Positions 1 through 7,740 of a stretch of 64,000 bases of DNA are shown one piece after another. Source of the stretch: Asticcacaulis sp. (lineage in GTDB: Bacteria > Pseudomonadota > Alphaproteobacteria > Caulobacterales > Caulobacteraceae); NCBI GenBank assembly GCA_024707255.1, contig JANQAC010000002.1:986001-1050000 (forward strand). The letters run 5' to 3'. The notes under the pieces were generated by a model that searched no databases, was not told where the DNA came from, and saw only the letters and a program-made list of their open reading frames with translations. Each line of letters starts with the position of its first letter. The stretch's first letter is position 1. Position numbers and translations under genes: made by a program.

Positions 1-148
1 GCCTGATTGTTTCAGGTCTGATGCGGGTGTCGAATGGCCGGGTGGGGGGCCACCATAGATTTGCCATCCTCTGCGGTCTTAAGAGGACCAGGCGTTTTTT
101 ATTGAAGGCGGGAGGCCCTGACGGGCGGGGCGCCGGGGAGTTTCTTTT
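1..148. other. 5' flanking DNA of the first gene
   Basis: No convincing gene is seen here. A GGGGAG ribosome binding site at about 134-139 precedes a TTG start at 149. A promoter must lie further upstream, but I cannot pick -35/-10 boxes with confidence. Confidence 0.4.
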
Positions 149-1319
149 TTGACGAATATCGAGCGTGCTTCGGCCTTTACGGGCCAACCGGATCTCAGCC
201 TGATCATCTGCACCCTGAATGAAGGCGCGGCCATTCGCAGTGTGGTCACAGAGATCAGCGATACCCTGGCGGGCATCAGTCATGAAATCATCGTCGTGGA
301 CGATAACTCGGCCGATAACACCGCCGCTGAAGTGCTTGATCTGGCCCGGACCCACCCACATGTCCGGCTGCATGTGCGCGTCAATGAACGCGGCCTGTCC
401 TCGGCGGCCATCAAGGGCTGGGATATTGCCCATGGCAAATATCTCGGCGTCATGGATGGCGACGGGCAGCACGACCCCAAGGCGATCCGCGCCCTGGCCG
501 AGATGATCATGAAGGGTGACAAGGACCTGGTTTGCGTATCGCGCTATATCGGCACCACGGAAACCGGCCTGAGCGGCATTCGTGACCTGGGCTCGAAGGC
601 GGCGACCTGGGCCACCGGCCTCGTGCTGAAGGTGCCGCTTTCTGATCCGATGAGCGGTTGCTTCCTGATGACGCGCGAATATTACCAGTCGGCAAGGCCC
701 AGGCTGACCGGCATCGGCTTCAAGATTTTGCTCGATATCGCCGCGTCCGCCCCAAAGAAACCGCGCTTCGGCGAGGTCAAGGCGGCGCTGCGTGAACGCC
801 GAGGGCGGCGTTTCCAAGCTCGACCTGCGCGTCGTGCTCGATCTCGGCGCCCTGCTGGTGGAAAAGGCGACCGGCGGGCTGCTGCCGGCCAAGTTCGTCC
901 TGTTTGCCGGCGTCGGCCTGAGCGGCGTGGTGGTCTACACCATCCTGCTCTATCTCGGTCACCACTTTCTGACCATGCCCGGCCAGTTCCCCATCTACCG
1001 CTACCAGTACAACAAGGAAGACCTGGTCAATTACAGCCTGGCGATCTGGCTTTCCATGACGTGGAACTTCTTCCTCAACAACCTGATCACCTTCCGCGAT
1101 CGCCGCCTCAAGGGCTGGCGCATGTTTGGCGGCCTGATCCGTTTCTACATCGCCTGTTCGCTGGGCGCGCTGATCAGTCTGTGCCTGTCGCTGTTCATGA
1201 AGGATCAGTTGCATATTCATTATGTGGTGGCCGGCATTATTGCGACGCTGATTTCCAGTGTCTGGAACTACTGGGCGTCGACCCTGCTGTCGTGGCGTGA
1301 CAAGAAGACCGGAGGCTGA
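149..1319 (+). CDS. GT2 glycosyltransferase fused to GtrA-like membrane domain (frame break near 800)
   Basis: The first part (about residues 15-215) is a dolichol-phosphate-mannose-synthase-like GT2 domain. It has LSLIICTLNE at the start, a VVDDNSAD nucleotide-binding motif and MDGDGQHDP as the DxD metal/sugar-phosphate site. The second part has the SKLDLRVVLDL linker typical of these enzymes and then four hydrophobic segments of a GtrA domain. Such proteins move a sugar from a nucleotide donor to a polyprenyl carrier and help flip it across the inner membrane. The reading frame changes near 799-800. Removing one C there gives the linker pattern LREREGGVSKL, which fits the family, so an indel is likelier than a true pseudogene. 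The start is TTG at 149, behind GGGGAG. The exact sugar is unknown. Confidence 0.8.
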
Positions 1320-1332
1320 GCCACCGGTTGCG

Positions 1333-1440
1333 ATTAGAGCCCGACCCGATATGATGGATCTGGATCGTGCTCTAAGTTTTTGTTTTGACGCGCATCTTTG
1401 TCCAAAAAGTGCGTCACACTTTTTGGGATACGCTCTAAAA
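1333..1440. repeat. alphaproteobacterial intergenic palindromic element, copy 1
   Basis: This noncoding stretch carries TAGAGC-type ends and an internal AAAAAGTG/CACTTTTT inverted repeat. Its reverse complement aligns along most of its length with the element at 59936-60046, sharing TAGAGCG, ATCC, AAAGTG, CACTTTT, a GCG-rich middle and AAAACAAAAA-CTTAGA. It therefore belongs to a dispersed repeat family. It lies between convergent genes, as such elements often do. Confidence 0.75.
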
Positions 1441-1466
1441 GGCCCGGACCAATCGGTTCCGGGCCC
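1441..1466. terminator. Bidirectional rho-independent terminator
   Basis: GGCCCGGACC, loop AATC, then GGTTCCGGGCC form a strong hairpin with one bulge. It is flanked by CTTTCTCT on the plus side and TTTTAG on the minus side, between two convergent genes. Confidence 0.8.
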
Positions 1467-1486
1467 TTTCTCTATTGGGGAAATGC

Positions 1487-1918
1487 TTACCAGCGATCGT
1501 CGTCGCGGTCGTGGTGATCGTTGCGGTCGTCCCAGCGCTCGTGACGGCGGTCTTCGCGGCGATCCTGACGGTAGTCATAACGATCATAGCGATCATACCG
1601 GTCATATCGATCGCCACGACGGTCATCGTAGGCATAGCGCTTATCGTAACGGCACTTGGTATTGTTCTTGGCGATGGAAGACCCGACAGCCGCCCCGACA
1701 ACGGCGCCAATCACCGTGCCGGTGCCCTTGTTGCGGGTATCCGCGGCGCTGCCTCCGATCAGGCCGCCGGCCACGGCGCCCAGCACAGCGCCTTCGGTCT
1801 GCTTGCCTTCGCAGGGGCGCGACCGGGCCGCGGCCATGCCGGGCAGGGCCAGCCCCGCCATGGTCGTTGCGATCAGAGCGGGAACAAGGATATGTTTCAT
1901 GGAGGAGAATGGGGTCAT
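1487..1918 (-). CDS. Secreted glycine-zipper protein with Asp/Arg/Tyr-rich tail
   Basis: A Sec signal peptide (about residues 7-30, ending near AAARS) is followed by a glycine-zipper segment of two GxxxG-type hydrophobic hairpins (GAVLGAVAGGLIGG and GTVIGAVVGAAVG, about residues 43-80). This is the fold of the Rickettsia 17-kDa antigen/Gly-zipper_2TM group of envelope proteins. The last 60 residues are low-complexity and highly charged, built on a repeated DRYDRY unit. ATG at 1918 or the internal ATG at 1900 may be the start; neither has a strong Shine-Dalgarno. It resembles the neighbour at 2079-2561 and shares its upstream repeat architecture. The role is probably envelope-stress related, by inference only. 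Confidence 0.75.
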   Translation of the reverse strand: MTPFSSMKHILVPALIATTMAGLALPGMAAARSRPCEGKQTEGAVLGAVAGGLIGGSAADTRNKGTGTVIGAVVGAAVGSSIAKNNTKCRYDKRYAYDDRRGDRYDRYDRYDRYDYRQDRREDRRHERWDDRNDHHDRDDDRW

Positions 1919-1982
1919 CGCCTGGGTTCCTGTTTGCCCGGCAGAGTGCCGGTTTCATAATAGTCACCCTAGCGGGCTCAAG

Positions 1983-2020
1983 ATGAACGGGACTTGATAA
2001 GTTCGTTCATCTCCGTTCAT
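1983..2020 (-). promoter_or_regulatory. Putative tandem/inverted GTTCAT operator upstream of glycine-zipper gene
   Basis: ATGAAC at 1983-1988, GTTCAT at 2005-2010 and GTTCAT at 2015-2020 give two direct copies with a 10-bp period plus one inverted copy 22 bp away. The same three boxes with identical spacing occur at 2634-2671, upstream of the paralogous gene. A TATTAT -10-like box lies between this site and the gene on the minus strand. One-turn direct repeats suit an OmpR-type response regulator, but the protein is not identified. Confidence 0.55.
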
Positions 2021-2040
2021 CTATGAGGCCGGTTAAAGAA

Positions 2041-2067
2041 AACCTCCGAACCTGAGGTTCGGAGGTT
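2041..2067 (-). terminator. Rho-independent terminator of the glycine-zipper gene 2079-2561
   Basis: AACCTCCGAACC, loop TGA and GGTTCGGAGGTT make a perfect 12-bp stem. On the minus strand it is followed by a TTTCTTTAA tract, just downstream of the stop codon at 2079. Confidence 0.85.
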
Positions 2068-2078
2068 TGGCAGGTCAG

Positions 2079-2561
2079 TTACCAATGATCGTGGTGACGG
2101 TCATGGCGGTCATCCCGATCGTAGCGATAATAGCGATCACGACGGTCGTAGCGATCATGACGATCGTAGCGATAATAACGATCCCGGTAGTAGTAGCTGC
2201 GCGGTTCTACGTAAACGGTTCCGCCGTAATAGGGCCGTGACTGACGGTAGTAGCGGCGGTCGCTGTAACCATAGTCGTTATCGTAGCGATAGCCGTCATC
2301 ATAGCGGCAATTGTCATTGCTGTCGTCGATGGCCGCGCCGGCGACGGCCCCGATCACAGCCCCGGCGGCCGTACCGGCGCCTCGGTCATGACGACCGGCG
2401 GCGGCGTTACCGATAGCGGCGCCGGCAATGGCGCCGACAATGGCGCCATCGGCATTGCTGTCGCGGTAGCACTGGGCGGCTGCGGGCAGGGCCATGGCGG
2501 CCGCAGCCGTGACGGCCGCGGCGGAGAGGACCAACTTGTGAGTCAATGTCATCCTGGACAT
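2079..2561 (-). CDS. Secreted glycine-zipper protein with Tyr/Arg/Asp-rich tail
   Basis: The signal peptide ends near LPAAAQC, about residue 30. Two glycine-zipper stretches follow (GAIVGAIAGAAIGNAAAG and GAVIGAVAGAAI). The second half is a Tyr/Arg/Asp/His-rich tail ending in HDHW. It is a paralog of 1487-1918 and has the same plan. Start ATG at 2561 has a good AAGGAGA ribosome binding site 6-7 bases upstream. It is monocistronic, with a dedicated 12-bp terminator and the GTTCAT-repeat promoter region at 2634-2671. Function is unknown; the family is usually an outer-membrane or periplasmic structural/stress component. Confidence 0.75.
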   Translation of the reverse strand: MSRMTLTHKLVLSAAAVTAAAAMALPAAAQCYRDSNADGAIVGAIAGAAIGNAAAGRHDRGAGTAAGAVIGAVAGAAIDDSNDNCRYDDGYRYDNDYGYSDRRYYRQSRPYYGGTVYVEPRSYYYRDRYYRYDRHDRYDRRDRYYRYDRDDRHDRHHDHW

Positions 2562-2633
2562 GAAAATCTCCTTCTGTTACGGCGCAGATAAGCAAAATGG
2601 CGTCGTTGTGATGACCTTTATACAGGAAGCCAG

Positions 2634-2671
2634 ATGAACGGGATTTGAGTGCTTCGTTCATGTCTGTTCAT
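2634..2671 (-). promoter_or_regulatory. Putative GTTCAT operator, second copy
   Basis: ATGAAC at 2634-2639, GTTCAT at 2656-2661 and GTTCAT at 2666-2671 repeat the geometry of 1983-2020 (22-bp and 10-bp spacings). A TATAAA -10-like box follows about 15 bases downstream on the minus strand. Confidence 0.55.
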
Positions 2672-2753
2672 ATTTTAACCATACTGCGCCTCCGGACGCG
2701 GTGACGAAATAGGCCTTATTGTTTGGCAGAATAAGCAGGGCGTAAGTCATAAT

Positions 2754-3182
2754 TCAGTAATCGCGATCATCATCGCGGTTGCTGTAGCGGCTATGGTGGC
2801 GGCTGCTCCGGACGTATTCATGTTCGCCCTTCCAGTTATAGACGCGGTAATAGGCCCCGCGGCCGCAATAGCAGCTATAATCCCGGCCGTTGTAATCCCG
2901 CTCGTAGCTGCGGGAATAGCCGTAGCGCCGGCCAGTGCGGTAGGGACGGTCATACTGGGCGTGATAGCTGTCGTCGAGATTGGGGTAATAGCCCAGGCTG
3001 CCGCCGGTATAGCGCCCGTCTTCTTCGTAATAATAGGCCGGGCGCCCGTAGCCGTAACCGTCGCGGTCACCAGCATTAGCGGCCGTTGGCAGGAGTAAAG
3101 CCAGTAAAATCGCCAGAAGGATGCCGCCTATGAAAAACGGGCCAGCATGTAGCGGGTGGGGGGCATGTGAGAAACGGGACAT
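2754..3182 (-). CDS. Small secreted Tyr-rich protein, function unknown
   Basis: The N-terminus has a hydrophobic signal or anchor segment (FFIGGILLAILLALLLPTAANAG, here described by its ends at about residues 16-38). A Tyr/Arg/Gly/Asp-rich region follows, with one Cys-x-Cys (YSCYCGRG) near residue 105. No glycine zipper is visible, unlike its two neighbours, and the GTTCAT operator is absent. The start at 3182 has no clear Shine-Dalgarno. I do not recognise a family. Position and composition suggest an envelope protein made with the adjacent small secreted proteins. Confidence 0.55.
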   Translation of the reverse strand: MSRFSHAPHPLHAGPFFIGGILLAILLALLLPTAANAGDRDGYGYGRPAYYYEEDGRYTGGSLGYYPNLDDSYHAQYDRPYRTGRRYGYSRSYERDYNGRDYSCYCGRGAYYRVYNWKGEHEYVRSSRHHSRYSNRDDDRDY

Positions 3183-3353
3183 CTGGTGAAACCCTGAAAC
3201 TTTAGCGTCGGATATGGTTAATATCTCCCCTGAGGCGAAAAGTTCGGGTTGGCTTGTGATGGCGAAATTGCAAAATATCGATAAAACTTGCTTTTTGACG
3301 GCTGTGCTTTAAGCGGGCGTCTTTATTTAGCTTGGGTTTGGCTCGGAAAGACT

Positions 3354-4610
3354 ATGGCGGAATTTGAAGCGCTCATCGGCAAGGTCGGCTTTCAGGGCGA
3401 CGGCCTGACCGCCGGTGGCCTGGTTGTCCCCCTGACCCTGCCGGGCGAACGCGTGCGGGTGCGGCAGGGCAAAGCCAACGCTTCTAATGAGAATAAACTG
3501 GAACTGGTCGAGGTGCTGGAGGCCAGCCCAGACCGGGTAAATCCGCCCTGTGTCCATTTCTCAGCCTGCGGGGGCTGTGCCCTGCAACACTGGGATATCC
3601 CGGCCTATAGCGCCTGGAAGCGCGATATGGTCGGCAATCTGTTGCAGCGCGCCGGGCTGGAAACCGAACTGGCCCCCATCCTGACCACACCGCCCGCAAG
3701 CCGCCGTCGCGTAGGCCTGCACGCACGAAAGGTCGGAAAAAACGTCGAACTCGGTTTCAAGGCCCGCAAATCATGGAACCTGGTCGCCATCCGCGAATGT
3801 CCGGTCAGCGATCCGGCGATTGTCGCCGCGCTGCCGCAGCTCAAGGCGCTGGCGGCCTATCTGTTCGAACACCCCAAGTCCGCGCCGATCCTGCATATTA
3901 CGCTATCACTTACGGGCCTTGATATCGATATTTCCGGCGTCGAGCATTCGAAATCCGGAGGGCTATCGGCCGATGCGCGCATGAACATTGCCATGTGCGC
4001 CGCCGAAGCGGATTTCGCCCGCGTCTCCATGGGCGAGGACATGCTCTACATGGCGCGCACCCCCAAGGTGCGTTTTGGCAAGGCCATGGTGGGCCTGCCG
4101 ATCGGCCCCTTCCTGCAGGCCAGCGTACCGTCGGAAAGCGACATGGCGCGGCTGGCCATCGAGGGCATAGGTGAGGCGAAGAAAGTGGCCGATCTCTTCT
4201 GCGGTGCAGGCACCTTCACCTTTCCGCTGGCCGAGAAGGCTGTGGTCTATGCCGCAGATGGATCGGCGCCGGCCATTACCTCGCTTAAGGCGGCGATCGG
4301 CACGGCGCCCGGCCTCAAGACGATCACCGCAGAGATGCGCGACCTGTTCCGCCGGCCGATGCTGGCCGAGGAGATGAAGGGTTTTGACGCAATTGTTTTC
4401 GATCCGCCGCGCGCCGGCGCCGAGGCCCAGGCCGCCGAGATCGCCCGCTCGAATGTGCCGCGCGCGGTGGCCGTATCGTGCAATCCGTCGACTTTTGTGC
4501 GCGATGCTAACATCCTTGTGAAGGCCGGGTTTTCGCTGGACAGGGTGACGCCGATCGATCAGTTCTTGTGGTCCGGTCATGTCGAACTGGTGGGAGTGTT
4601 TTCGCGTTGA
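3354..4610 (+). CDS. TrmA/RumA-family RNA (uracil-5-) methyltransferase
   Basis: This is a class I SAM-dependent RNA m5U methyltransferase, which probably modifies 23S rRNA or tRNA uridine. After an N-terminal TRAM-like segment there is a CVHFSACGGCALQHW cluster of cysteines that binds Fe-S in RumA-like enzymes. The SAM-binding motif DLFCGAGTFTFPLAEK, FDPPRAGAEAQ and the catalytic-Cys motif SCNPSTFVRD follow near the C-terminus. The ATG at 3354 is chosen because the family homology begins there (MAEFEALIGKVGFQGDG); the open frame begins at 3288. Length is about 418 residues. Its stop overlaps the TTG start of the next gene. I cannot tell RlmC, RlmD or TrmA specificity from sequence alone. Confidence 0.88.
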   Translation: MAEFEALIGKVGFQGDGLTAGGLVVPLTLPGERVRVRQGKANASNENKLELVEVLEASPDRVNPPCVHFSACGGCALQHWDIPAYSAWKRDMVGNLLQRAGLETELAPILTTPPASRRRVGLHARKVGKNVELGFKARKSWNLVAIRECPVSDPAIVAALPQLKALAAYLFEHPKSAPILHITLSLTGLDIDISGVEHSKSGGLSADARMNIAMCAAEADFARVSMGEDMLYMARTPKVRFGKAMVGLPIGPFLQASVPSESDMARLAIEGIGEAKKVADLFCGAGTFTFPLAEKAVVYAADGSAPAITSLKAAIGTAPGLKTITAEMRDLFRRPMLAEEMKGFDAIVFDPPRAGAEAQAAEIARSNVPRAVAVSCNPSTFVRDANILVKAGFSLDRVTPIDQFLWSGHVELVGVFSR

Positions 4611-5277
4611 TTTCCGTTGTCATGCCGACCCTGAATGCCGAAGACCACCTGGCGCGCACACTCTCCGCCCTGGTGCCGGGGGTGGTGCAGGGGCTGATCA
4701 AGGAGGTCATAATTGTCGATGGCGGTTCTGATGATGCCACGCTGGAAATCGCTGACTCGACCGGCTGCCGGATCATCCGGACGGATCACGAGCGCGGCCT
4801 GCAACTCTGGCAGGGCTGCCGGGCGGCGCGGGGCGACTGGCTGCTGATCCTGCATCCGGATCTGCAACTGGGCGAGGGCTGGATGGATCAGGTCCAGGCG
4901 CACATGAAGAATTTTCCCTTGCGGGCCGGATACTTCCACCTGCGCTTTGATGATCCGTCGATCCTGGTCGGGCTGTGGGCGGAAATGCTGGCCCTGCGCG
5001 CCCGCTGGCTGGCCATGCCGAGCGGGGACCACGGTCTGCTGTTGTCGCGGGCGCTTTACGACACGACCGGCGGCTACAAGGATCAGGTGGCGTTCGAGGA
5101 TGTGGCCCTGTCGATGGCGCTCGGCCGCGCCCGTCTGCGTCCTATGGGGGCGTCGCTGACAACCAATGCCGACCGTTTCCATGCCAGGGGGCTTTATGGC
5201 GCGGCATTGCCAAGAGCTTTAGGTTCCTCGCCTATATGTTTGGGTTTCCGCCGAAACCGCCGGTCAAAAAAGCCTAG
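4607..5277 (+). CDS. GT2 glycosyltransferase, TIGR04283-like (frame break near 5210)
   Basis: A short GT2 enzyme starts with LISVVMPTLNAEDHL and has IIVDGGSDDAT and a HPDLQL metal-site region. It resembles the rSAM/selenodomain-associated transferase 2 group (TIGR04283). Start TTG at 4607 overlaps the preceding TGA stop (TTGA), with GGGAG about 10 bases upstream, so the gene is translationally coupled to the methyltransferase. The frame breaks at 5210-5211. One extra C would restore ALPKSFRFLAYMFGFPP to the stop at 5277, a sensible C-terminus for the family. The 3' end overlaps the convergent transglycosylase gene by 4 bases. The substrate is unknown. Confidence 0.7.
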
Positions 5278-7544
5278 TTTTCGGCTAATGCGACATCACC
5301 GACCGGCGCGGCACCGGCTTCCTGTACCGGCGAGTCGGCCGAGAGGCTGATGATCTTCGCGTCGCCGGCCGCCTGGGCCAGGGTCTTGCTGTCCTTGCCC
5401 ATGATCTGGCGATAGATCCAGTAGTTGGCGACGACTTCCTCGACATATTGCCGGGTCTGGGCCACCGGAATCGATTCCATCACCAGCAGGGAATCGGCGT
5501 CGCTGCCCAGGGAATCGACAGCGTCCTTCACCGGGCGGGCGCCCGCATTATAGGCGGCGATGGTGCGCAGCAGGTCGCCATCGATGATCGAGGAGTTTTG
5601 CAGGCGGTTGATATAGTTCTGGCCGACGCTGATATTGACGGCGGGGATAAGCAACTGCTTCGGCTTGGAGTTGAAGCTGTTGTCGCCCTGAACCAGGGCA
5701 GCCGTGGCCGGCATCAGTTGCAGAAGACCGTAGGCGCCGGCATAGCTGTGGGCCTGGGCGTTGAACTTGCTTTCCTTGCGGGCGATGGCAAAGATCAGCG
5801 CCTTGTCGACCTTGTAACCGCCTTTGGGGGCGATGTCGGGGATCGGATACAGCGACACATCGAACAGGTGGTCGGTCGGCTTCAACTGGTTGACGCGGAT
5901 ATGGGTCTTGGCGCCGAAAGCCAGCCAGCGGTCGCGTTCCTCGCGGTTGGGCGACGACTGGATCGCGGCCTGAAGCTCTGATTTGGCGTCTGAGTTAAGA
6001 CCCACCTGGACGAGGGCATTGAGGCGCTGGGCGCGCGGATGGTTTTGTGTCCAGCTAAAGTCTTCGGTCAGGCTGGCGGTCAGCGCCGAGCGCTGCTCAC
6101 GGCCGAAGGTGGGCGGCAGGCCTTTTTTCGCCAGGGAGATGGCCGAATCGACGCCCAGGCGTTCTTCGGCGAGCAGGCCGTAGAAGGTGAAGGGGAAACT
6201 GGCGGCCAGTTGCAGGAAGGTTTCAGCATCATCGGTGCGGCCCAGCTTTTGCGCGCTGCGGGCGGCCCAGTAGGCGCCGCTCGATTGCGTCCAGGCATTG
6301 GTGCTGGGATCGGAACTGACGAATTTGAATTCCGCCAGGGCTTCCTCATAGCGCTTGAGCCGCCAGCAGGCGAGGCCAGCCACCCAGTGGTCGCCGATCT
6401 GGCGGCCGAGCGTGACGGCCTGGGGCAGTTGCCCATTATTGTAGGCCGAACGCGCCGACTTGGGTGTCAGGTCGGTATCGCTGGACGGGGCAGCGGCATC
6501 GGGGCGGCTGACTGCGGTGCTGTCGGCAAAGCTTGTAGAGGCGGCGAGCTGGATGCCCGCGCCGCCGGTCAGGGCATCGCTGCGTTGGGCTGTGGCATTG
6601 GCCGCGAGCAGCGGGAAGGCCGGATCCGGCGCGCCTTCGGGCTTCTTGCGCTTGGCCAGTCCCCAGACCTTCATGGCCATGGGATGGTCGCCATAGGCGG
6701 CCAGCCAGGCGGTCAGTTCCTCATAGGTCGACTGATAACCGGCGCTGAACAGCTTGTGATAGAGGGCGTAGCCCATCAGGCGCTTGTCGGTCACCTGCGC
6801 CAGTTGCGCGTCGGCGCCGGCGTAATCGGCCTTGTCCATCAGATCGAAGGCCGTGCGGTAAAGCGCGGCGTCGGCGGGCGACAAGGCATCGGTCAGGGGA
6901 GAGGGGGCAATCGGCGTGCCCTGCCCGGCAACGGCATTGTAGGGCACGGGACCGGCGCTGACGGTCACAACCGGCGCTTCCTGTTTGGGGAAGAAAGGCG
7001 CCGGCAGGAAGGTGATCCGCTTGGATGCTTCAAGTTTGGCCACCAGTTCGCGGTCGGCCTTTTTCTTCTCGGCCTTTGCGGCGAGCTGGGCAACCTTGCA
7101 TTTTTTTGTCTTGAGCTTGGCCTTGGTGCCGCAGGCGTCCGCCACTTCGGTCCGGCTGTTTGTTTTAGCGCCCGTCTTTTTCGATGTCTTCGCATCAGCG
7201 ACATCGGTTTTTTTCTTTTTGCCCTTTGTGGGCGTATCGTCGGCAAGCTCGGTCTTCTTCTTGCCTTTTACCGGCGTCTTGTCGGCGATGTCCGTCTTTT
7301 TTTGCGTTTTGCCAGTGGACTTGGTGCTTGCCTTTACCGTCTTGGCGTCATCCGATGATTTCTTGGTGCTCTTCGTCGTTTCGGGCTTTTTTACTGCCGC
7401 CTTTTCCGTGGCGGGTTTCTTTTTCGCCGACGCGGCGGTTCTCAATTCAGGTTCGTGCTTTGTGGCCGCCCAGCCAGGCGTCGAGGCCATGAGGGCAAAT
7501 CCAAGAACGGTGAGGCTGATGAAGGCGCGGTGGCGAAACGTCAA
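5274..7544 (-). CDS. slt: Soluble lytic murein transglycosylase (Slt70-like)
   Basis: This periplasmic enzyme cleaves the MurNAc-GlcNAc bond to give 1,6-anhydromuropeptides. The signal peptide covers about residues 1-26 (STPGWA-A). Residues 35-185 are a Lys/Thr/Ala-rich, probably disordered region with repeats of the type KKT(D/E)xAD-TPxKG. A helical superhelical U-domain region follows (about 225-560). The SLT domain is C-terminal, with catalytic Glu591 in ARKESKF, then GAYGLLQLMPATA and AYNAGARPV. The long Lys-rich insert is unusual for Slt. The anhydro products would be substrates of the AmpG-like permease at 13640-14953, though the genes are not linked in an operon. Confidence 0.88.
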   Translation of the reverse strand: MTFRHRAFISLTVLGFALMASTPGWAATKHEPELRTAASAKKKPATEKAAVKKPETTKSTKKSSDDAKTVKASTKSTGKTQKKTDIADKTPVKGKKKTELADDTPTKGKKKKTDVADAKTSKKTGAKTNSRTEVADACGTKAKLKTKKCKVAQLAAKAEKKKADRELVAKLEASKRITFLPAPFFPKQEAPVVTVSAGPVPYNAVAGQGTPIAPSPLTDALSPADAALYRTAFDLMDKADYAGADAQLAQVTDKRLMGYALYHKLFSAGYQSTYEELTAWLAAYGDHPMAMKVWGLAKRKKPEGAPDPAFPLLAANATAQRSDALTGGAGIQLAASTSFADSTAVSRPDAAAPSSDTDLTPKSARSAYNNGQLPQAVTLGRQIGDHWVAGLACWRLKRYEEALAEFKFVSSDPSTNAWTQSSGAYWAARSAQKLGRTDDAETFLQLAASFPFTFYGLLAEERLGVDSAISLAKKGLPPTFGREQRSALTASLTEDFSWTQNHPRAQRLNALVQVGLNSDAKSELQAAIQSSPNREERDRWLAFGAKTHIRVNQLKPTDHLFDVSLYPIPDIAPKGGYKVDKALIFAIARKESKFNAQAHSYAGAYGLLQLMPATAALVQGDNSFNSKPKQLLIPAVNISVGQNYINRLQNSSIIDGDLLRTIAAYNAGARPVKDAVDSLGSDADSLLVMESIPVAQTRQYVEEVVANYWIYRQIMGKDSKTLAQAAGDAKIISLSADSPVQEAGAAPVGDVALAEN

Positions 7545-7695
7545 AACGGCTTCCCTTTGCTGGTGGCTGTCAGGCGCAAACAGGGCAAGCCTGACGCATT
7601 TACAAAAGCCGGGTGAGCTTATCTAAAATTAACTTTATGGCAACCCGCAAGGATTGCCCGTTAATAACTATATGTCATTGAGGTCACAAATAAGG

Positions 7696-7718
7696 CAACT
7701 CACGGAACCTGTGAGTTG
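7696..7718 (-). terminator. Hairpin between UDG-like gene and slt
   Basis: CAACTCAC and GTGAGTTG (8-bp arms, 7-base loop) lie downstream of the stop at 7741 on the minus strand, followed by CCTTATTTG. It may be a weak terminator or an operator for slt. The rest of 7545-7740 shows no gene. Confidence 0.4.
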
Positions 7719-7740
7719 TATCACAGTCTGTTGATACCGC

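Noticed and set aside
6039..7358. Long plus-strand open frame antisense to slt
   Set aside because: GC-rich shadow of the lytic transglycosylase gene; no ribosome site or family resemblance.
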